A stretch of 38,331 nt of DNA from Rhodothermia bacterium (GTDB lineage Bacteria > Bacteroidota > Rhodothermia > Rhodothermales > JAAAOL01). The position numbers and the translations under genes are program-made. Shown one piece after another: positions 32,524-38,331 of the stretch. Position 1 is the first letter of the stretch; each line of letters begins with the position of its first letter. The notes under the pieces were generated by a model, which made no database searches, was not told where the DNA came from, and worked only from the letters and a program-made list of their open reading frames with translations. Where the stretch lies: positions 1 through 38,331 of the forward strand of contig JAUIDY010000058.1 of assembly GCA_030428385.1 (NCBI GenBank). The letters run 5' to 3'.

Positions 32524-33285
32524 TCAGCGCCCGCCTGCAACACGAAAAATGGCCCCGGTCGTATAGGACGCTTCTTCTGAGAGCAACCAGAGGATCATCT
32601 GGGCTATTTCCTCTGGCGTGCCAAGCCGTCCGACAGGAATTCCGGCTGCTAACTGCTCAAGTTGAGGAGCCACCCCCGACTGTTCATGAATGTCCGTTGT
32701 TACGATCCCCGGAGCCACAGCCACCACCCGGATGCCTTCTGGTGCCACCTCTTTTGCAAGGCCGAGCGTAAATCCGTCAATGGCCGCTTTGGAGGCGGCG
32801 TACCACACATACGTATGCGGGCTCCCAATCGTCGCCGCTCCAGAGGACAGGTTTACAATGACACCACCTTCGGTGCGGTGGGACATACGGCGTACCGCTT
32901 CCTGGGCACACCAGATGACTCCTAACACGTTTACCTCCAGCACCCGGCGGATCTCATGGGGAGCGGCGTGTACCAACGGTCCGCGTTTCCCGGTTATCCC
33001 TGCATTGTTTACCAGTGCTCGAATAGGTCCCAACGTGGCCTCCACCTGATCGAACATAGCTGCCACGTCCGGCTGCTGGGCCACATCGGCTTGGACGGCC
33101 AGGGCGGTGCCCCCTCCTTGCTGGATTTCTGCCACCAACGCCTCCGCGTGCTTTTTTTCGCGAAAATAGTTTACAGCTACCGCATAGCCTCTCTCGGAAG
33201 CAAGGCGCGCGGTGGCGGCCCCGATCCCCCGGCTTCCACCGGTAACCAGCACGACGTTCTGCACACTGCTTACCACTTTTCCCAC
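32524..33285 (-). CDS. short-chain dehydrogenase/reductase
   Basis: A 253-residue classical SDR with the nucleotide motif TGGSRGIG at residues 15-22, NNAG, the catalytic Ser in VNLSSGA, and Tyr/Lys in WYAASKAA. It ends with the usual GAIFRVAGGR. An Asn-Tyr-Phe-Arg after the second strand suggests NADP(H) preference. The substrate is not readable. It starts with GTG at 33285 and overlaps the end of the NUDIX-IF2B gene by 16 bp, so translation is likely coupled to it. No better start exists before the Rossmann strand. Confidence 0.92.
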   Translation of the reverse strand: MGKVVSSVQNVVLVTGGSRGIGAATARLASERGYAVAVNYFREKKHAEALVAEIQQGGGTALAVQADVAQQPDVAAMFDQVEATLGPIRALVNNAGITGKRGPLVHAAPHEIRRVLEVNVLGVIWCAQEAVRRMSHRTEGGVIVNLSSGAATIGSPHTYVWYAASKAAIDGFTLGLAKEVAPEGIRVVAVAPGIVTTDIHEQSGVAPQLEQLAAGIPVGRLGTPEEIAQMILWLLSEEASYTTGAIFRVAGGR

Positions 33286-34535
33286 TTTGCCAGGGAGCGA
33301 AGTTCGCTCGCGATGTCACCAACTTCTTTCATGCCTACAATTCCATACTCTGTGATCAAGCCGGAAAACAGATGCGCCGGGGTCACCTCAAACAAGGGAG
33401 CCACCACGTTTAAGATGGCCGTTCCGTCGTACACTTCCTCTCGGGAGGCCTCCTCGATGCGTGGGGTGGTTTGTGTACTAATCTTGTCTGATGAGGTAGC
33501 CACATAACAAGGGAAGTGCTGTTGCCGCGCCAACAGGGCGGCGTGGTGGGTGCCCGTTTTGTTCACCACATGACCATTGGCCAAGATCGTATCGGCCCCA
33601 AGCAGCACCACATCGATCTCTGCACCTCCGTGAAAAACGTGGGCCAGTGCCGAGTCGGGCACGAGTGTGACATCAAGACCCGCCCGGCTGAACTGCTCGG
33701 CAACACCTACGGCTTCCCACCCGGGATGCGACATAGCAATCACCACACTCTTCGGTGCCGGATCCGCCTTGAGGATGGCTTGGACGACGGTTTGGGAACG
33801 CGAAAGGGTGAATACCCGGCGTCCTGCAATATAGCTGCCTGCCCGCCGGGTCGCTTCATCATCATCCTGGAAGGCGCGCTCAATGGTGCCCATCACCTGA
33901 ACTTCAATGTCATTTGGTGTAGCCTCGGCCCCTGCTACATGCATGGCGCGATGAATGCGATTCTCCAGGGCTGTCATGGCTGGTCGCACGGACAGCAGTT
34001 CTCGGGCCTGGGTCCGTAATTGGTCACCCGATTCCTCTCCATGAAACACACGCTCCGCCGCTGCATCGCGCAGGATTTCAAGGGCCCGAATGGAAATGTA
34101 GGCAGACCCATGCACCCGGTCATGACGAATCGTCTCCACGGTGGGTGCGACCTGCCTGTAGGACTTCCAAAGACCCGGGACGGTATCTCGATATAATATT
34201 TCGGTTGGACTCACCCACACCGCTTCCTCCGCTTCCTCATCCAGCCGCACCTCGCGTCGGCTGCAGTCGAACAGATAGGGGTGTACCACCCATCGGGTAT
34301 TCAAGGATTCATCCTCAACAGGAAACGCCTTCCCGCGCCGCACCAAGGTCACCGCTTCGTGTAATCCGGTCTCTTCCGCGATTTCTCGCCGCGCAGCGCG
34401 TTCCGGATCGCCTTCCGCATAACCAGCCACCGCGCCCCATTTCCCTTGGTAGGTCCCTACTTTGTCAGATCTCTTGAGCAGCAGCACCGCACTGCGGTTG
34501 CGCAAGAAACACGTAACTACATGTGTCTCCTTCAT
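33270..34535 (-). CDS. NUDIX hydrolase fused to an eIF2B-alpha/ribose-1,5-bisphosphate isomerase-like domain
   Basis: A 421-residue fusion. Residues 1 to about 140 are a NUDIX domain: THVVTCFLRNRSAVLLLKRSDKVG, WGAVAGYAEGD and the box end RREIAEETGL; the loop between the Gly and the REIAEETG helix is two residues shorter than the textbook box. Residues about 165-415 are an initiation-factor-2B family domain, with VIAMSHPGWEAVGVA, DVVLLGADTILANGHVVNKTGTHHAAL and a C-terminal ITEYGIVG. Such domains include ribose-1,5-bisphosphate isomerase and methylthioribose-1-phosphate isomerase as well as true eIF2B. From memory, the same fusion is known in halophilic archaea, so transfer between salt-loving lineages is possible. 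It heads the SDR/YyaL/SnoaL operon and probably works on a nucleotide or sugar phosphate. Confidence 0.88.
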   Translation of the reverse strand: MKETHVVTCFLRNRSAVLLLKRSDKVGTYQGKWGAVAGYAEGDPERAARREIAEETGLHEAVTLVRRGKAFPVEDESLNTRWVVHPYLFDCSRREVRLDEEAEEAVWVSPTEILYRDTVPGLWKSYRQVAPTVETIRHDRVHGSAYISIRALEILRDAAAERVFHGEESGDQLRTQARELLSVRPAMTALENRIHRAMHVAGAEATPNDIEVQVMGTIERAFQDDDEATRRAGSYIAGRRVFTLSRSQTVVQAILKADPAPKSVVIAMSHPGWEAVGVAEQFSRAGLDVTLVPDSALAHVFHGGAEIDVVLLGADTILANGHVVNKTGTHHAALLARQQHFPCYVATSSDKISTQTTPRIEEASREEVYDGTAILNVVAPLFEVTPAHLFSGLITEYGIVGMKEVGDIASELRSLAKWEKW

Positions 34536-34805
34536 GGATTATGAACTCTGTTGGGCAGCACATGACCGAGGGGACCGTCTATACAGGCAAGCGGAAGCGA
34601 ATCACGAAATCAGTCTCAAAAGTGCGTTATTCGCTCCTTCTCTTCACCTAAATCGCTGCGTTGGTTGCTTTGGGGGTTGCCATAAGCATACCGGCGATAA
34701 CCGTGCCATGCATTGCGGAGCCGACGGTGTCCCGCCCGAATGCCCGAAGGTCGAGGATTTGATCCTTGGAAGGACATCGCCACACACGGTCGGCGCTGCC
34801 ATTTG

Positions 34806-35252
34806 CTAGTGCTCAATGGCTGTGCGGATTTGTGCCAGGTGATGCTCGTTGTGCCACGCTACTTTTTCAAATTCATCCTTAAGCGTGCGCCGGCCTGTTT
34901 CACTATGGACAAATCCGTGGTGACCCTTGCTGGTGTAGCACTGCTCGGCATAATACAACACCCCGGCCCGCGTAGCCGCAAACAATTCCTTCGATAACGC
35001 CAAAGAACGGTGGGCGTAATCGAGCCCGCCGGCCCAGGCATCTTGATCAAAGGCCCAGATGACCTGATTGGGTTTGCTAATCACACGCCGAATCCGATCA
35101 AACAAAACCGTCTCTGCATCGGAAAGATGATGCAAGAGGTACTGTACAGTCCATTTACCGGGGCTGTACGTACGGGCCAGGTATTCTGGGGACAGATCAA
35201 AATACCTCAACGTTTCGTCTCGGGACTGGGTTAATTTGGCAAGTAGTTCCAT
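34806..35252 (-). CDS. DinB-like (DinB_2) four-helix protein
   Basis: A 148-residue four-helix protein of the DinB/YfiT-like superfamily. Histidines placed for a metal site are seen in LLHHLSDAE (about 40-48) and in the C-terminal WHNEHHLAQIRTAI. Members of this superfamily are often thiol- or metal-dependent transferases or are of unknown role; DNA-damage induction does not follow from the name. It is divergent from the DUF1080 gene (155 bp between starts). Downstream, 34536-34805 shows no supported gene. Confidence 0.85.
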   Translation of the reverse strand: MELLAKLTQSRDETLRYFDLSPEYLARTYSPGKWTVQYLLHHLSDAETVLFDRIRRVISKPNQVIWAFDQDAWAGGLDYAHRSLALSKELFAATRAGVLYYAEQCYTSKGHHGFVHSETGRRTLKDEFEKVAWHNEHHLAQIRTAIEH

Positions 35253-35407
35253 GTTTTTGGTCAGAGCAGTTTAACAGCGAATGCGGAGAGCGATTACGAC
35301 CCAAGCATGCTTCCCGTTTGTTTTCCCACCGAAGGACAAATCGTACTTGGCTTTTACCGATCGTCTTCGTTCTTTTACCCCTCCACCCCGCAATCGATCG
35401 TTGCTCC

Positions 35408-36220
35408 ATGAAATTTCTTCCCCTGAAGCATGGGCTTCTGCTCAGTTTCGTAGCCTTGTTTCTTTTTTCCTGTGCGGACCCACCTGCTGAACCATCCCCC
35501 CCTCTTCACGCCCAGCAAGCGCCCGTGCTGAACCAACTCACTCCAGACGAAGCGGCTGCAGGTTGGGAATTATTGTTTGATGGCACCACCTTCAATGGGT
35601 GGCGCGGCCTTGGCAGAGACTCCGTCCCCGAAGCCCACTGGATCATCGAAGAAGGGATGCTGCGGAAAGTGGCGAGCGGCACCGTGCCCACCGCCCCGGA
35701 CGGACAACCGATGGAAGGAGGCGATCTCATGACCATTGCGACGTTCACCGATTTTGAACTCGTCCTCGAATGGAAGGTGAGCCCCGGCGCGAACAGCGGC
35801 ATCAAATATAACGTGTCCGAAGCCTTTTCTGTGGCTGCCCCCCCTACCAACGCCGCCCTTGGTTTCGAGTATCAAATTCTGGACGACGACCTCCATCCGG
35901 ATGCCCAGAATGGCCCCACCCGGATCGCTGGGGCCTTGTACGACATGATTCCGCCCGATGAACAAGCCCGGGTGCTCCAGCCCGTAGGCTCGTTTAATAC
36001 CGCACGGATCGTTTTTCAAGGCTCCCACGGCGAGCATTGGCTCAATGGAAAAAAGATTGTGGAGTTTGACCTCGGGACACACCGCTTCGACTCTTTGCTC
36101 GCCGCCAGCAAATATGCTCCGCTTGATGGATTTGCCGACCGTCGGGACGGACACATCGTTTTGCAAGATCATGGGGATGATGTGTGGTTTCGCAACATCA
36201 AAATCCGCCGGCTTCCCTGA
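35408..36220 (+). CDS. DUF1080 lipoprotein (3-keto-disaccharide hydrolase family)
   Basis: A 270-residue exported lipoprotein. The signal peptide ends in the lipobox LFSC (Cys about 21). The mature part is a concanavalin-like sandwich of the DUF1080 family, recognised by WELLFDGTTFNGWRG, DFELVLEWKVSPGANSGIKYNV, FEYQILDD and the final HIVLQDHGDDVWFRNIKIRRL. Family members have been assigned as 3-keto-disaccharide (keto-glycoside) hydrolases. I chose the ATG at 35408 because it begins the signal peptide; an in-frame start at 35318 would add 30 residues before it. It is followed after 27 bp by a MocA-type oxidoreductase and then a TIM-barrel isomerase, a set typical of keto-sugar metabolism. Confidence 0.92.
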   Translation: MKFLPLKHGLLLSFVALFLFSCADPPAEPSPPLHAQQAPVLNQLTPDEAAAGWELLFDGTTFNGWRGLGRDSVPEAHWIIEEGMLRKVASGTVPTAPDGQPMEGGDLMTIATFTDFELVLEWKVSPGANSGIKYNVSEAFSVAAPPTNAALGFEYQILDDDLHPDAQNGPTRIAGALYDMIPPDEQARVLQPVGSFNTARIVFQGSHGEHWLNGKKIVEFDLGTHRFDSLLAASKYAPLDGFADRRDGHIVLQDHGDDVWFRNIKIRRLP

Positions 36221-36247
36221 CCTTCCCTCACCTATTCCTCTATTCTT

Positions 36248-37609
36248 ATGGCTGATCGGATCAATCGCCGCTCCTTCCTCAAACAAACCGCAACGGCCAG
36301 CATGGGCCTCGGGCTCATTGGGAAGCTCCCTCCCTTATTTGGACCCAATGCCCCGAACCAGACGGTGGTGGTAGGCGTGATGGGCCTCAATGGGCGCGGG
36401 CGTGTGCTGGCCGAGACTTTTGCGAAGACCGAAGGCGTGGAGGTGGCCTACCTCTGTGATGTGGATGCCCGGCTCCTCGACCCAACCATTTCCTTCCTCG
36501 TGGATCCACAGGATACGAACCAAGGAGCACGGCCCGGCTTGCAGGAGCGCCGACCTGAAGGCGTCCGCGACTTCCGCCGCATCCTTGATGATGATGCCGT
36601 GGATGCGCTGGTTATTGCAGCGCCCGATCATTGGCATGCTCCGGCAGCGATCCTGGCCCTGGATGCAGGCAAACACGTCTACGTAGAAAAACCGTGCGGC
36701 CACAACCCGCAGGAAGGCGAATGGCTGGTACAAGCGCAGCAGCAATCGGGAAAGCTGGTACAGATGGGCAACCAGCAGCGGTCGTCTCCCGAATCCATTC
36801 AGATCATCCGTGACATCAGGGAGGGCCTCATTGGAAAACCCTATTATGCCCAGTGCTGGTACGCCAACCGGCGAGGCCCCATCGGGACCGGTGCCGTCGC
36901 CGAGGTGCCAGAATGGCTGGATTATGAATTATGGCAAGGTCCCGCTCCACGAACGGCGTACAAAGACAACGTCATTCACTACAACTGGCATTGGATGTGG
37001 AATTGGGGCACGGGCGAAATTTGTAACAATGGCACCCATGAAATTGACATCTGCCGGTGGGCGCTCGGGGTCGATTATCCCGTCCGGGTGTCGTCGGCAG
37101 GCGGACGTTTCCACTTTGAGGACGATTGGGAATTCTACGACACCCAGGTCGCGTCCTACGACTTCGATGGGGGAAAAACGATTTCGTGGGAAGGGAAAAG
37201 TTGCAATCCCAGCCCCATCAAAGACCGAGGCCGGGGCTCGTTGATTCATGGAACAGAAGGCACCGTTCTCATAGACCGCGAAGGGTACGTGGTGTATGAC
37301 CTCGACAATCGAGAAATCTGGCGCCGTACCCGACCGAGCCGCTCCTCGGCCCTGGATACCCGTGGGGGTGACCAACTCACCGATTTTCATGTGGCCAACT
37401 TTGCTGCCGCCATCCGAGATGGCGAAACCCTGAATGCGCCCATTTCGGAAGGGCACATCAGCACCTTACTGTGTCACCTCGGTAATATTGCCCAGCATCA
37501 AGGACGCACCCTCACGTGTGATCCGACCAATGGCCACATCATGGGTGACGAAGCGGCCGAGCAAATGTGGGGCCGCACCTACGAAAACGGCTGGGCTCCC
37601 AAAGTCTGA
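36248..37609 (+). CDS. Tat-exported Gfo/Idh/MocA family oxidoreductase
   Basis: A 453-residue NAD(P)-dependent sugar oxidoreductase. The twin-arginine signal is at the very start (MADRINRRSFLKQ, Arg7-Arg8). The Rossmann motif follows at about 40-53 (VVVGVMGLNGRGRV), then VEKPCGHNP near residue 146 with the catalytic Lys of the EKP motif, and NGTHEIDICRWALG near 262 with the GTHxxD motif. Tat-exported members fold with their nucleotide cofactor before export. They often act on keto-glycosides or in cofactor-recycling (redox-neutral) sugar conversions. It lies between DUF1080 and a TIM-barrel isomerase in one operon. Confidence 0.92.
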   Translation: MADRINRRSFLKQTATASMGLGLIGKLPPLFGPNAPNQTVVVGVMGLNGRGRVLAETFAKTEGVEVAYLCDVDARLLDPTISFLVDPQDTNQGARPGLQERRPEGVRDFRRILDDDAVDALVIAAPDHWHAPAAILALDAGKHVYVEKPCGHNPQEGEWLVQAQQQSGKLVQMGNQQRSSPESIQIIRDIREGLIGKPYYAQCWYANRRGPIGTGAVAEVPEWLDYELWQGPAPRTAYKDNVIHYNWHWMWNWGTGEICNNGTHEIDICRWALGVDYPVRVSSAGGRFHFEDDWEFYDTQVASYDFDGGKTISWEGKSCNPSPIKDRGRGSLIHGTEGTVLIDREGYVVYDLDNREIWRRTRPSRSSALDTRGGDQLTDFHVANFAAAIRDGETLNAPISEGHISTLLCHLGNIAQHQGRTLTCDPTNGHIMGDEAAEQMWGRTYENGWAPKV

Positions 37610-37678
37610 TCCGCCTCCCATGCATGGACCGGCTTTGAAACGGCCCATTTTTTCTCACCCTCAAGCCAGAAACGAACT

Positions 37679-38331
37679 GTGCAGGATTCTACACGACGTG
37701 GTTTTTTAAAAACGGTAGCTGCCAGTGCGGCAGGACTTGGGCTGGCGAGTCCAGGGATTCAGAACGTTCCGGTACCGCCTGTTCCGTTCCCGCAAGAAGC
37801 GCTTCGGCTGGGGATTGCTAGCTATTCCCTTCGTGAACTATCGCGGCCTGACGCTATTGCGGCCATCCAAGCCCTCGGGGCGTCGTATGTGAGTGTAAAA
37901 TCGTTTCACCTTCCCTATGAAGCCTCACCGCGTGAATTGGCTGAGGGACGCAAGGCGTTCGATGAGGCAGGCATCGAAGTGGTGAGCGGTGGTGTTATCT
38001 ATTTACATGAAGAGGACGATGACCATATCCGCCGCCATTTTGAGTATGCCAAACAATGTGGCATGCCTATGATGGTTATCGCCCCGACCAAGGCAACCAT
38101 GCCCCGGATTGAATCCTTTGTCCAGGAATATGATATCCGCGTAGCCATTCACAATCACGGGCCCGAAGACGACCACTTTCCAGGCCCCGCCGATGCCCTT
38201 GCTGTGATTCACGACATGGACCCCCGTGTCGGCCTCTGTGTCGATATCGGTCACACGGCCCGAACGGGCGTGGATGTGCCACAAGCCCTGGCAGAGGCAG
38301 GATCCCGCCTTTTTGATGTCCACCTGAAAGA
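37679..38331 (+). CDS. Tat-exported sugar phosphate isomerase/epimerase-like TIM barrel (partial, cut by window edge)
   Basis: An open frame of 217 codons running off the right end. The likely start is the GTG at 37679, because it directly precedes a twin-arginine signal (QDSTRRGFLKTVAASAAGLGL) and no ATG is available before it. The mature part is a xylose-isomerase-like TIM barrel: LRLGIASYSLRELSRPDAIA, IYLHEEDDD, MMVIAPTKATMP, VAIHNHGPEDDHFPGP, VGLCVDIGHTARTGVD and FDVHLK give the metal-binding Glu/His/Asp pattern of this superfamily. It begins 70 bp after the MocA gene. Exported isomerase-like barrels of this type commonly accompany DUF1080 and MocA genes. Probable role: isomerisation, epimerisation or elimination on a keto-sugar. 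Confidence 0.85.
   Translation, partial: MQDSTRRGFLKTVAASAAGLGLASPGIQNVPVPPVPFPQEALRLGIASYSLRELSRPDAIAAIQALGASYVSVKSFHLPYEASPRELAEGRKAFDEAGIEVVSGGVIYLHEEDDDHIRRHFEYAKQCGMPMMVIAPTKATMPRIESFVQEYDIRVAIHNHGPEDDHFPGPADALAVIHDMDPRVGLCVDIGHTARTGVDVPQALAEAGSRLFDVHLK

Noticed and set aside
34616-34816. Minus-strand frame of 66 codons between the NUDIX-IF2B and DinB-like genes
   Set aside because: Biased Arg-rich composition, no start signal, and it overlaps the end of the DinB-like gene.

Overview
The window looks like a chromosomal segment of a Rhodothermota/Bacteroidota-type bacterium (Salinibacter/Rhodothermus relatives are my best guess). The pointers are a bacterial geranylgeranylglyceryl-phosphate-synthase-like (PcrB/GGGPS) protein, an rpsF-rpsR-rplI operon without ssb, Tat-exported DUF1080 / Gfo-Idh-MocA / sugar isomerase proteins, a GMC oxidoreductase with a 'gluconate 2-dehydrogenase subunit 3' partner, and a NUDIX-IF2B fusion of a kind I associate with halophilic archaea. 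Some genes have good Shine-Dalgarno sites (dsbD at 9875, the repeat protein at 19787). Many others have none. I see no prophage, insertion sequence, integrase or CRISPR array; this is mostly ordinary chromosome with a few unusual loci.

Layout. 274-2591 (-): periplasmic GMC sugar dehydrogenase and its Tat lipoprotein small subunit. 2862-5814 (-): siroheme nitrite/sulfite reductase with a C-terminal extension and a conserved partner of unknown function, behind a long leader that carries two dyads 21 bp apart and a terminator-like hairpin. 6390-7307 (-): HNH nuclease with a PUA/EVE-like front domain. 7530-9875 (-): DsbD followed by two tandem paralogous single-helix microproteins. 9989-12430 (-): rpsF-rpsR-rplI and prfA. 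12510-15371 (-): a large secreted HExxH/propeller/beta-barrel protein. 15452-15537 (-): tRNA-Ser(CGA). 15683-18587 (+): glycogen-debranching-type glucosidase and a membrane-anchored endonuclease I.

18600-22960 (-) is the most unusual locus: a BlaI-type repressor, a BlaR1-type M56 membrane protease whose C-terminus is thirteen 29-residue repeats instead of a penicillin-binding sensor, and an exported protein with nine repeats of the same 29-residue period. Two copies of TGCTAG-N4-CTAGCA lie upstream and are the likely autoregulatory operator.

23157-27363 (-): GGGPS-like synthase, DUF3995 membrane protein, alaS. 27569-28696 (+): exported DUF4097 protein with TSDGD repeats. 28702-34535 (-): thiolase, SnoaL-like protein, YyaL/DUF255 protein, SDR, NUDIX-IF2B fusion (the last four probably one operon). 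34806-35252 (-): DinB-like protein. 35408-38331 (+): DUF1080 lipoprotein, Tat Gfo/Idh/MocA oxidoreductase and a Tat TIM-barrel sugar isomerase cut by the window edge. The sugar-oxidising pair at the left edge and the DUF1080/MocA/TIM-barrel trio at the right edge are both of the types used in keto-sugar-based glycoside breakdown, although they lie about 33 kb apart.
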